Shown here in pieces: positions 35,869-43,979 of a DNA stretch of 64,000 bases. The notes beneath the pieces were generated by a model. It was not told the origin of the DNA and did no database searches. It was given only the letters and a program-made list of their open reading frames with translations. Both the position numbers and the translations under genes were made by a program. Origin of the DNA: Stenotrophomonas rhizophila (lineage in GTDB: Bacteria; Pseudomonadota; Gammaproteobacteria; Xanthomonadales; Xanthomonadaceae); assembly GCF_003751305.1 (NCBI RefSeq), contig NZ_RJKV01000001.1, forward strand, positions 434,001 through 498,000, in the 5' to 3' direction. Positions within the stretch are counted from its first letter, which is position 1, and the number at the start of each line of letters is the position of its first letter.

Positions 35869-38070
35869 ATGCTGAAGATGATCTGCCTGACCGTTGCCCT
35901 TGGGGCGGCGATGGGGTCCACCGCACGTGCGGCCGACCTGGACTTCGACGGCCGCCATGCGCGCGCCGAGACCGCCGCTGAAGGTGGCTACCGTCTGCAT
36001 GCGCCGCAGGGCGAGGTGCGTGTCAGCGCGCAGCCGATGCGCAGCGAGACTGGCAGTGTGCTGTTCGATGCGCTGTTCGGGCTGGCCCAGCAGGAAATGG
36101 ATGCCGACCGCGTGGAGGCGATTCGCGACCCGGCCTTCAATCACGGCAAGCCGGTTCCCTGTGCGTGCTTCCAGACGGGCGAACGCTGGCCTTACGTGTG
36201 GACCCGCGATGTGAGCTTCGCCGCCGATCTGGCGCTGTCGCGTCTGGATCCGGTACGCACGCGCCAGTCGCTGCAGTTCAAGCTGTCCACCGCGCGCGAT
36301 GGGCATACGCCGGGCCTGTTCGTCGCCCAAGACACCGGCTCCGGCGGCAGCTGGCCGATCAGCAGCGACCGCGTGGTGTGGTTCCTGGCCGCACGTGCGC
36401 TGCTGGATGACGCGGCCTTTGCCGACCAGGTCTGGCAGGCACTGCAGGCCACCCTGGCGCAGGATCGCGAGGCGGTGTTCGATGCGCGGATCGGCCTGTA
36501 TCGCGGCGAGACCTCGTTCCTGGATTGGCGTGAGCAGACCTACCCGGACTGGACCCGCGAGGATGTGCGCTTCATCGGCGAGTCCTTCGCGCTGTCCACC
36601 AACGTGCTGCATTACGAAGCGCTGCGACTGGCCGAGCAACTGGCTGGCCAGCGCGGCGATGCGCGCGCCACCACGTACGGCCAATGGGCCGAAGCGCTGG
36701 CCCGCCAGATCGACGCACGCTTCTGGCGCGAGGAGGCTGGTCAGTACATGAGCTACATCGGCGAGGCGGCCCACCCGGTGCCGTACGCCAAGTACGACCT
36801 GCTCGCGCTCTCGCTGGGCGTGCTGGCCGATGTGTTCCCGGCCGATCGCGCACGCCGCGCGCTGGCGAACTACCCGGCCGTGGCCGGTGGCAGCCCGGTC
36901 GTCTGGCCGCAGGAAGCGCAGCAGCCGATCTACCACAACCGCGGCATCTGGCCCTTCGTCAGCGCGTACTCGCTGCGGGCAGCCCGCCGGTTGGATGATG
37001 CCCCGCGCATTGCCATGGAGATCGAATCGCTGATGCGCGGCACCGCGCTGGCCGGCTCCAACATGGAAAACTACGAGATGCGCACGCTGGCCGTGCATGT
37101 CGATGAAGGCGCCCTCAGCGGCCCGGTGGTCAATTCGCCGCGGCAGCTGTGGTCGGTGGCCGGTTACCTCTCGATGGTGCTGGATGGGGTGTTCGGCGTG
37201 GAAGACGACGGACGCATCGCGCCGAAGCTGCCGGTATCGCTGGTGCCGACACTGTTCGGTGCGCATGACCGCATCCGGCTGGACGATGGCGAGCAGCGTT
37301 ACGTGCTGGTGCGACCGAAGCGGCTTGCCGGCGAGCTGCTGGTGGCGGGTGACATCCAGCGCGATGGCAGCACCACCACGGTGCAGCTGGTGCCGTTGCA
37401 TGCCACGGGCGCGACGCCATCACCGGCCATCCTGCGTCCCTCGGCGGTGTTCGCCCCGGCCACCCCCGCTGCCCCGGTGCCGCGTGAAACGACGGCAGGC
37501 TGGCAGATCACGGTGCCCGCCGGGCACGTGCTGTGGCGCGACGGCCAGACGCTGACGCCCACACGGGGTGTCGCCACGATTGCCAGGGACGGTGCCAGTC
37601 ACTGCCTGAGCCTGACCCGCCGGGAGGGCGCGCTGGAATCGCTGCACAGCCCGATGACCTGCATCGGCCCGCAGCAGGTGCTGGCCGGCGACACGCACTG
37701 GCAGTGGACCGCACCGACCGCCGGCCGCTGGCGTGCACGCCTGCGCTACGACAACCCGAACGGCCCGATCAACACCGGCGTGACTGCAGCGGTGAAGACG
37801 CTGGTGCTGCAGTGCGAGGGCCAACCGGAGCAGCGCCGTCCCATCGTGATGCCGCACAGCGTGGGCGAACAGGACTCCACGGCGGTTGAATTCGAGCTGC
37901 CGGCACGCGCTTGCCGCATCGCGCTGGATGAGGGCTTCAACATGAGCGCGTTGACCCACTTCGCGCAGTACAACGGCGGCAAGGGAGGCAGTGAGGGCAT
38001 GCTCAATCAGGCCCGCGTGTCCGCGCTGACCCTGATGCCGGTCGCGGCCTCGACGGAGCCGCGCCGATGA
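35869..38070 (+). CDS. exported six-hairpin glycosidase-like protein with C-terminal sugar-binding-like domain
   Basis: 733 residues. Signal peptide (MICLTVALGAAMGSTARA). Residues about 50-430 look like an (alpha/alpha)6 glycosidase: ERWPYVWTRDVSFAADLAL, SFLDWREQTYPDW, HNRGIWPFVSAYSLRAAR. From about residue 560 a beta-rich domain (WQWTAPTAGRWRARLRYDN, DEGFNMSALTHFAQYNGG) resembles CBM6/35-type modules. It may debranch or trim alpha-glucans in the periplasm; the exact GH family is not certain. No ribosome site stands right before the ATG at 35869 (a GGGGAGGGAGG lies 30 bases back). Its stop overlaps the transporter ATG by 4 bases. Confidence 0.8.
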   Translation: MLKMICLTVALGAAMGSTARAADLDFDGRHARAETAAEGGYRLHAPQGEVRVSAQPMRSETGSVLFDALFGLAQQEMDADRVEAIRDPAFNHGKPVPCACFQTGERWPYVWTRDVSFAADLALSRLDPVRTRQSLQFKLSTARDGHTPGLFVAQDTGSGGSWPISSDRVVWFLAARALLDDAAFADQVWQALQATLAQDREAVFDARIGLYRGETSFLDWREQTYPDWTREDVRFIGESFALSTNVLHYEALRLAEQLAGQRGDARATTYGQWAEALARQIDARFWREEAGQYMSYIGEAAHPVPYAKYDLLALSLGVLADVFPADRARRALANYPAVAGGSPVVWPQEAQQPIYHNRGIWPFVSAYSLRAARRLDDAPRIAMEIESLMRGTALAGSNMENYEMRTLAVHVDEGALSGPVVNSPRQLWSVAGYLSMVLDGVFGVEDDGRIAPKLPVSLVPTLFGAHDRIRLDDGEQRYVLVRPKRLAGELLVAGDIQRDGSTTTVQLVPLHATGATPSPAILRPSAVFAPATPAAPVPRETTAGWQITVPAGHVLWRDGQTLTPTRGVATIARDGASHCLSLTRREGALESLHSPMTCIGPQQVLAGDTHWQWTAPTAGRWRARLRYDNPNGPINTGVTAAVKTLVLQCEGQPEQRRPIVMPHSVGEQDSTAVEFELPARACRIALDEGFNMSALTHFAQYNGGKGGSEGMLNQARVSALTLMPVAASTEPRR

Positions 38071-39554
38071 GCCGTTCGCCCAAACCAACGCTGTCGTTCT
38101 GGCAGATCTGGAACATGTGCTTCGGCTTCCTCGGCATCCAGTTCGGCTTTGCGCTGCAGAACGCCAATGCCAGCCGCATCTTCGAGACGCTCGGCGCGCC
38201 GATGGACGCGGTGCCTGGGCTGTGGATCGCCGCGCCATTGACCGGTCTGCTGGTGCAGCCGGTGATCGGCTACCTGTCCGACCGCACCTGGACGCGCTGG
38301 GGCCGCCGCCGCCCGTTCTTCATGATCGGTGCGGTACTGACCACGTTGGCTCTGCTGGTGATGCCGAATTCGCCGACGCTGTGGATCGCCGCTGGCACGC
38401 TGTGGGTACTGGATGCCTCGATCAACGTGTCGATGGAGCCGTTCCGCGCGTTCGTCGGCGATCAGCTGGCTCCACGGCAACGGCCGACCGGCTTTGCGAT
38501 GCAGAGCTTCTTCATCGGCATCGGTGCGATCGTCGCCAGCTTCCTGCCTTTCATCCTGGCCCACTTCGGCGTGGCCAACACGGCGGCCGCGGGGCAGGTG
38601 CCCGATACCGTGCGCTACGCGTTCTACTTCGGGGCCGCGGTGCTGCTCGCGGCGATCACCTGGACCGTGGTCAGCACCCGGGAATACTCGCCGGCTGAGC
38701 TGGCCAGCTTCGATGATGCCGAGCCGTCCGCAGTGCACCAGAGTGCGCGCGTGGCCGGACCGCCCCCGTGGGCGCAGATCGGCGGTTGGGTGGCGGTGGG
38801 CATCGTGTTGGCCGCCGCCATCGCGGCGCGGCAGGGTGACCGCATGCTGTACGTGCTGGCTGGCCTGTGCATCGCTTATGGCGTGCTGCTGGGTGTAGCG
38901 CGCTGTGTACCGGGGGCGAACATGCTGGCCACCATCGTCGACGACCTGCGTGCGATGCCGCGCACCATGCGTCGTCTGGCCTGGGTGCAGTTCTTCTCGT
39001 GGTTCGCGCTGTTCGCGATGTGGATCTACACCACCGCCGCGGTCGCGGGGACCCACTTCGGCTCCACCGATACTGCGTCGGCCGCCTACAACGAGGGTGC
39101 CAACTGGGTCGGCGTGCTGTTCGGTGCCTACAACGGCTTCGCGGCACTGGCCGCGCTGGTGATCCCGGTGATGGTGCGCGCACTGGGCCTGCGCTGGAGC
39201 CACCTGGTCAACCTGTGGCTGGGCGGTCTGGGGCTGATCTCGATGCTGTTCATCCGTGATCCGCACTGGCTGCTGCTGTCCATGGTCGGCGTCGGCTTCG
39301 CCTGGGCCTCGATCCTGTCGCTGCCGTATGCGCTGCTGTCCGACAGCGTGCCGGCGGCCAAGATGGGCATCTACATGGGCCTGTTCAATTTCTTCATCGT
39401 GATTCCGCAACTGGTCGCGGCCAGTGCGCTCGGGTTCCTGCTGCGCACCTGGCTGGGCGGCGATCCGATGCATGTGCTCGCCCTCGGGGGCGGCAGCCTG
39501 CTGCTGGCCGGTCTATGCGTGCTGTATGTGCCATCTCAACAGGAGGTTGTCTGA
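38067..39554 (+). CDS. MFS sugar transporter, SLC45/sucrose-maltose proton symporter type
   Basis: 495 residues with about 12 hydrophobic segments. SFWQIWNMCFGFLGIQFGFALQNAN at the N-terminus (split), PVIGYLSDRTWTRWGRRRPF (the D-R-x-GRR loop 2-3 motif) and MEPFRAFVGD are signatures of the SLC45-like group, which carries sucrose or maltose with protons. In this operon it should take maltose or short maltodextrins across the inner membrane. It is coupled by 4- and 1-base overlaps to genes on both sides. Confidence 0.9.
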   Translation: MSRSPKPTLSFWQIWNMCFGFLGIQFGFALQNANASRIFETLGAPMDAVPGLWIAAPLTGLLVQPVIGYLSDRTWTRWGRRRPFFMIGAVLTTLALLVMPNSPTLWIAAGTLWVLDASINVSMEPFRAFVGDQLAPRQRPTGFAMQSFFIGIGAIVASFLPFILAHFGVANTAAAGQVPDTVRYAFYFGAAVLLAAITWTVVSTREYSPAELASFDDAEPSAVHQSARVAGPPPWAQIGGWVAVGIVLAAAIAARQGDRMLYVLAGLCIAYGVLLGVARCVPGANMLATIVDDLRAMPRTMRRLAWVQFFSWFALFAMWIYTTAAVAGTHFGSTDTASAAYNEGANWVGVLFGAYNGFAALAALVIPVMVRALGLRWSHLVNLWLGGLGLISMLFIRDPHWLLLSMVGVGFAWASILSLPYALLSDSVPAAKMGIYMGLFNFFIVIPQLVAASALGFLLRTWLGGDPMHVLALGGGSLLLAGLCVLYVPSQQEVV

Positions 39555-41275
39555 TGTCCCGGTATTCGTCGTTGTCGCTGGCCCTGTCATTCGCGCTGTC
39601 CGCCAGTCCCGCCCTGGCCATCGAACGCCCGGACTATGTCGGCACGCGTGAGCCGTTCGCCAGCCAGGCGGTCTACTTCGTGGTCACCGACCGCTTCGTC
39701 AACGGCGATCCGTCCAACGATCACCGCGACCAGGGCGGCGCGCATCCCACCTTCGACATCCCGGTGCCCTGCCCGGACAAGGTGGATGGCAACATCGGCT
39801 ACCTCGGCGGTGACTTCAAGGGCGTGCTCGACAATGCCGCGTACATCCGCAACCTCGGCTTCGGCGCGGTGTGGATCACCCCGATCATCGACAACCCGGA
39901 CCAGGCCTTCACCGGCAGCAAGCCGATCAGCTGTACCAGCACGCTGACCGACCGCGGCAAGACCGGCTACCACGGCTACTGGGGCGTCAACTTCTATACG
40001 CTCGACGAGCATCTGCCGAGCAGGGACCTGGACTTCGCAGCGTTCACCCGCGGCCTGCATGCCGCCGATCTGAAGGTGGTGCTGGATATCGTCGGCAACC
40101 ATGGCTCGCCCGCGTGGACGATGCCGGTGGCGCAGCCGCAGTTCGGCCAGATATTCGACAAGGACGGCCGGTTGATCGCCGATCACCAGAACCTGCCCCC
40201 GCAGCAGCTGGATCCGGTCCATAACCCGCTGCATGCGTTCTACAACAACATCGGCCCCGTCGACGGCAAGCACGGCTCGATCTTCGACGGCAACCTGGCC
40301 GAGCTGTCCGACTTCAACGAGCACAACCCGGCGGTGATGGACTACCTGGTGGGCGCCTACCTGCAGTGGACGGCGCAGGGCGTGGATGCGCTGCGCATCG
40401 ACACCATCGGCTGGCTGCCGCACCCGTGGTGGCATGCCTTCGTCAACCGCATCCGTGCCGAGCATCCCGGCATGTTCATGTTCGGCGAAGCGTTCGACTA
40501 CGACGCCAGCAAGATCGCCGAGCACACCTGGCCGGCCAACGCGAACGTCAGCGTGCTGGACTTCCCGCTGCGCGGTGCATTGTCGTCCGTGTTCGGCAAG
40601 GAGCAGAAAGGCTTTGAAACGCTGGCCGAGCCGCTGCACCTGCTCGACGGGCCGTATGCGAATCCGTACGAGCTGATGAGCTTCTACGACAACCACGACA
40701 TGGCCCGGCTGGACGCGAACGATGCAGGGTTCATCGACGCCCACAACTGGCTGTTCACCGCACGCGGCATTCCGGTGATCTATTACGGCTCGGAAACCGG
40801 CTTCATGCGCAGCCGCGCCGAGCATGCCGGCAACCGCGCCTACTTCGGCCAGGCGCGCGTCAACGACGCGCCGAACAGCCCGATCTACGCGCCGCTGCAG
40901 CGCATCGCCAAACTGCGTGAGGCCACACCCGCCCTGCAGCGCGGGCTGCAGGTCAACGAGCGACTGCAGGGCGATGAAGCGGTGTTCTTCCGCGTGCTGC
41001 AGCACGGCGATACCGCCCAGACCGCGCTGGTGCTGCTCAACAAGGGCGACACCGCCCGCACCCTTGAGGTGCGCCGCTATCTGCAGGCCGGGATCTGGCG
41101 CGACGCGCTGGGCGGTGCCAACCAGACGGTCAACGGATCACTGAAGGCCGAGGTGCCTGCGCATGGCGTGCGCGTATTCGTGCTGGATGCCCAGGTCGAC
41201 CAGGCCGCGCTGCAGGCCCGGTTGAAGGCGGCGGTCGACGATCAGCAGGCACGCACCAAGCGCCTGGCAAAGTAG
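39554..41275 (+). CDS. secreted GH13 alpha-amylase/cyclomaltodextrinase-like enzyme
   Basis: 573 residues with a signal peptide (LSLALSFALSASPALA) and a strong AGGAGG ribosome site. GH13 residues: D283 (VDALRIDTIG), E312 (MFGEAFDYD), D382 (SFYDNHDMAR). The N-terminal FVVTDRFVNGDPSND fits the extracellular amylases/cyclodextrin glucanotransferase-like group. It would cut starch or maltodextrins before uptake. Its ATG shares a base with the transporter stop, making it the last gene of the three-gene operon. Confidence 0.92.
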   Translation: MSRYSSLSLALSFALSASPALAIERPDYVGTREPFASQAVYFVVTDRFVNGDPSNDHRDQGGAHPTFDIPVPCPDKVDGNIGYLGGDFKGVLDNAAYIRNLGFGAVWITPIIDNPDQAFTGSKPISCTSTLTDRGKTGYHGYWGVNFYTLDEHLPSRDLDFAAFTRGLHAADLKVVLDIVGNHGSPAWTMPVAQPQFGQIFDKDGRLIADHQNLPPQQLDPVHNPLHAFYNNIGPVDGKHGSIFDGNLAELSDFNEHNPAVMDYLVGAYLQWTAQGVDALRIDTIGWLPHPWWHAFVNRIRAEHPGMFMFGEAFDYDASKIAEHTWPANANVSVLDFPLRGALSSVFGKEQKGFETLAEPLHLLDGPYANPYELMSFYDNHDMARLDANDAGFIDAHNWLFTARGIPVIYYGSETGFMRSRAEHAGNRAYFGQARVNDAPNSPIYAPLQRIAKLREATPALQRGLQVNERLQGDEAVFFRVLQHGDTAQTALVLLNKGDTARTLEVRRYLQAGIWRDALGGANQTVNGSLKAEVPAHGVRVFVLDAQVDQAALQARLKAAVDDQQARTKRLAK

Positions 41276-41366
41276 CCGGGTGATGCCCGGTCTGCCGTTC
41301 GCGGTGGGCCGGGCACTACAATCGGGCTCGCGATCGCGCACTGCGGTCCTCTTGAGCACGCTCTCC

Positions 41367-41864
41367 ATGTCACGCCTGTCCCTGCGCCCCGCAACGCCCG
41401 ACGACGCCGAGCGCCTGTTCCATCTGATGCAGTTCTACTACTTCGAGGCGTCGGTCTGGAGCGGAGAAGAAGTACGCTCCGACGGCCTGTTCGACTGTGA
41501 TCGGAGCGATGTCGAGGCCTCCCTGCACAACGCCCCGCAGTGGGCGCGGTTGTTGTTCGTCGACGAGGCACTCGCCGGCTTCGTGCTGGTGGACCGGGTG
41601 GAACGGGACGGCCACCACTATCCTGAACTGGCCGATCTCTTCGTGCTTCCCAAGTACCGGCGGCAAGGCCTGGCGGCCTACGTGGTCAACGCACTGGTGC
41701 GCCCCGGCGAGGGGCAATGGCTGCTCGCAGTGTTCCGCGGCGACGTGGCTGCGCATGCCCACTGGCTGCGGACCCTGCCGCGTCTTGGTCTGCCGCATGT
41801 CGCGCTGGCCGACGATGACCCGCGTTTCCACCTCTACCTGATCGGCGGTCCACCGCGCGTGTAG
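41367..41864 (+). CDS. GNAT-family N-acetyltransferase
   Basis: 165 residues. LRPATPDDAERLFHLM start and the acetyl-CoA loop LPKYRRQGLAAYVVNAL. Substrate unknown. The stop codon TAG belongs to the head of a SMAG repeat. The ATG at 41367 is chosen; the frame continues upstream without coding character. Confidence 0.83.
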   Translation: MSRLSLRPATPDDAERLFHLMQFYYFEASVWSGEEVRSDGLFDCDRSDVEASLHNAPQWARLLFVDEALAGFVLVDRVERDGHHYPELADLFVLPKYRRQGLAAYVVNALVRPGEGQWLLAVFRGDVAAHAHWLRTLPRLGLPHVALADDDPRFHLYLIGGPPRV

Positions 41865-41882
41865 TGCCGGCCGCTGGCCGGC
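41861..41882. repeat. SMAG repeat monomer
   Basis: GTAG plus the hairpin tgccggccgctggccggc. The core is identical to the SMAG pair at 33459. The TAG supplies the stop of the GNAT gene. Confidence 0.8.
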
Positions 41883-41935
41883 TTCCCACAGCCCCGGCGG
41901 TACACTATCGGCCCCCACCCATACCCCCGCATTCC

Positions 41936-42328
41936 ATGAACGACGCTGCCCCCCAGACCCCGATCGAAACGCTGCTCAAGACGGCGATGGACGGTCAGTT
42001 GCCGATCGGCCTGTTCATGAAAGCCTTCGTCGCGTCCGAGGTGGTGCTGCTCACCGGCAGCCTGGTGACGCCGGATGGCAGCGGTTTCGATCCGCTGCTG
42101 TTCGACAAGCAGGGCGTGTTGCACGTGTCCGTGTTCACCGATATGAGCCGCGTCGGTTTCCACAGCCAGCAGGCCCCGCACACGATCCGCATGCTCATGC
42201 TGGACGTACTCAAGCGCGTCCCTGGCGGTTACGGCGTGGTGATCAATCCGGGCACCTCGCTGGGCTTTGAGATCTCGCCGTCCGGCGTCGGCGAAATTCT
42301 CAAGGACTTCGCCGACGGCCCGCGCTGA
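41936..42328 (+). CDS. SseB-family protein (N-terminal domain)
   Basis: 130 residues. LLKTAMDGQLPIGLFMKAFVASEVVLL and PHTIRMLMLDVLKRVPGGYGVVINPG in sections match the SseB N-terminal domain (enhanced serine sensitivity). Function is poorly known. Its stop lies 3 bases from a remnant of an opposite-strand gene (42331-42534), whose own 3' end is missing, so the join between the two is probably a deletion scar. Confidence 0.75.
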   Translation: MNDAAPQTPIETLLKTAMDGQLPIGLFMKAFVASEVVLLTGSLVTPDGSGFDPLLFDKQGVLHVSVFTDMSRVGFHSQQAPHTIRMLMLDVLKRVPGGYGVVINPGTSLGFEISPSGVGEILKDFADGPR

Positions 42329-42330
42329 CG

Positions 42331-42534
42331 CTGCGTTAAAGTGACGTCGTACGTTCCATCGGTACGCTTCTGCGCGCTCGCGGTCAGGACGCGGTTGTCG
42401 TAGAAGCTGATTTTCTCGAACAGCTCCGTCACCAGCCGCTGGCGGTCGGCCGGCGTTTCGGCGCGGATGTAGGCGAGCAGTTCGGTGGAGGTGGTGTAGG
42501 GCGGTTGCTGGAAGCCCTTGGGTGCTTCTGGACA
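42331..42534 (-). pseudogene. remnant resembling the C-terminal part of an ABC-permease/M1 aminopeptidase protein
   Basis: The minus-strand frame reads PEAPKGFQQPPYTTSTELL, then AYIRAETPADRQRLVTELFE, then KISFYDNRVL with KRTDGTYDVTLT. This looks like real protein and recalls the ABC transporter permease/M1-family aminopeptidase fusions of Xanthomonadaceae. It has no start of its own, has lost everything after VTLT where sseB ends, and lies in a different frame from the membrane-protein gene that overlaps it. The family match is from memory. Confidence 0.5.
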
Positions 42535-42932
42535 CGTGTGCGCCAGCGACCGGCCAGCCATGACACGCCCACGCAGCCTGCGACCACCAGCAGCCAGCCG
42601 GATGCTGTTGGCCCCGCGCTCTGCTTGATCGCGCCCCACCACGCCGGGCCGAACATCGCCCCGATGACCAGTACGGCGAGTGCCAACAAGGCAAGCAGGA
42701 CGCGCGACACCCAACGCTCGATACCGGCGTCATGCCGGGCAATGCGCAGCGTGACCTCACGGGCGAAGCGCATCGGCGGCCCACTCTGCGGGGCGGAAGC
42801 GATCGCCTGGGCGATGCGCAGGTAGTCGGCGGCGTCCGGCGCAGCGCGCTGGCCGCTGAGAGCGGCGCGTAGCGCAGCCTCCTGGGCCTGCCATTCCTCC
42901 GGATCGATGCGGGGATCGTCTGCGCTGCTCAT
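42429..42932 (-). CDS. two-span membrane protein, probable anti-sigma partner, C-terminus probably replaced
   Basis: 167 residues. A soluble N-terminus (DPEEWQAQEAALRAALSG) precedes two hydrophobic spans (LLALLALAVLVIGAMFGPAW and ASGWLLVVAGCVGVSWLAG). Its ATG overlaps the sigma-factor stop by 4 bases, the usual place for an anti-sigma factor, but no ZAS zinc motif is present. After about residue 133 the frame runs out of phase over the gene remnant at 42331-42534 and gives a low-complexity tail (NRPTPPPPNCSPTSAP), so the native end has probably been lost. Function inferred from position. Confidence 0.6.
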   Translation of the reverse strand: MSSADDPRIDPEEWQAQEAALRAALSGQRAAPDAADYLRIAQAIASAPQSGPPMRFAREVTLRIARHDAGIERWVSRVLLALLALAVLVIGAMFGPAWWGAIKQSAGPTASGWLLVVAGCVGVSWLAGRWRTRVQKHPRASSNRPTPPPPNCSPTSAPKRRPTASGW

Positions 42933-43531
42933 GCGGGCACTCCAATGCGGGATTCAAGCAGTTCGCGCAACCGCTTGCGGCTGCGGAACAGGTGGCTCTT
43001 GATGGTGCCTTCGGCCAGGTCGGTCAGGGTGGCGATCTCGGCGATGGAGATCTCTTCCAGATGATAGAGCGTGAGCAGGGTGCGCTGCAGCGGCGGCAGG
43101 GCATCGATCGCCGCATGCAGGTGCGCGTTGATGTCCTGATCGCTGGTACGTGCCTCCAGATCGATGCCATCGCCGATCTGTTCGATCAATGCGGTGCCGT
43201 CCTCGCTCATGGTGTTCTCCACCAGCGGAATGCGGCGCCGCTCCAGGTGGCGCTTGGCGATCGAATAGGCGACCTGCGCCACCCAGGATTTCAACGCGCT
43301 TTGGCCGCGGTACTGATGCAGCGTCTGATGGATGCGCAGGAAGGCTTCCTGGCACAGCTCGCGGGTGTCGTCGGGGTGGCGGACCATGCGGTCGACCACA
43401 CGCCAGCACAGCCCTTGATACTCGCGCACCAGCTGCTCGAACGCGCCGGGCTGCCGCGACAGAATGGCAGCGACCAATGCACGGTCGGCGTCGAGACAGT
43501 CGGCAGGGGAGGGCGGCGTATGCATCACCAT
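42929..43531 (-). CDS. ECF-family RNA polymerase sigma factor (RpoE-like)
   Basis: 200 residues. Region 2 (EQLVREYQGLCWRVVDRMV, DTRELCQEAFLRIHQTLHQY, LKSWVAQVAYSIAKRHLERR) and region 4 (LPPLQRTLLTLYHLEEISIAEIATLT in parts, EGTIKSHLFRSRKRL) are complete. It would direct transcription of a small regulon and be held by the membrane protein that overlaps it. The stimulus is unknown. Confidence 0.92.
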   Translation of the reverse strand: MVMHTPPSPADCLDADRALVAAILSRQPGAFEQLVREYQGLCWRVVDRMVRHPDDTRELCQEAFLRIHQTLHQYRGQSALKSWVAQVAYSIAKRHLERRRIPLVENTMSEDGTALIEQIGDGIDLEARTSDQDINAHLHAAIDALPPLQRTLLTLYHLEEISIAEIATLTDLAEGTIKSHLFRSRKRLRELLESRIGVPA

Positions 43532-43634
43532 AGGGATACGTCGAGTGCGCCCTCGGTTGCAACCAGACGCCGTGCAACCGATCCCGCCTTGGCCGTATCT
43601 CAGTGGACAAGCCCCTCAACGGAACGAACGCACC

Positions 43635-43961
43635 ATGGATTACAACCTGATTCTGCCTGTCGTCCTGATTCTCGGCATCGTGTATGCCATCAAGAGCGTG
43701 GTCGATGGCCACACGCGCCGTCGGATCGTTGAAGCCCGCGGCTCGGAAGAGCTGGTGCGCTCGCTACTGGCCGGCGACACCACCAAGCGGCGACTGGCCT
43801 CGCTGCATTGGGGCTGCGTGTTGCTGACCCTGGCGCTGGCATTCGGTCTGGTCGATCTGCTCGGTATCGACCGGGTCACGCCTGGCGCCATTGCGCTGCT
43901 GCTCGGTGCGACCGGGCTGGGCAACGTGGTGTACTTCGTGCTGGATCGTCGCCTGAAGTAA
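43635..43961 (+). CDS. small membrane protein, DUF6249-like
   Basis: 108 residues with three hydrophobic segments (ILPVVLILGIVYAI; LHWGCVLLTLALAFGLVDLLG; GAIALLLGATGLGNVVYFVL in part) and a soluble basic stretch between the first two. It stands divergent to the sigma-factor gene, so it may be a target of that sigma factor. Family naming is tentative; function unknown. Confidence 0.65.
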   Translation: MDYNLILPVVLILGIVYAIKSVVDGHTRRRIVEARGSEELVRSLLAGDTTKRRLASLHWGCVLLTLALAFGLVDLLGIDRVTPGAIALLLGATGLGNVVYFVLDRRLK

Positions 43962-43979
43962 TGCCCGTGTGCGCGTCGC

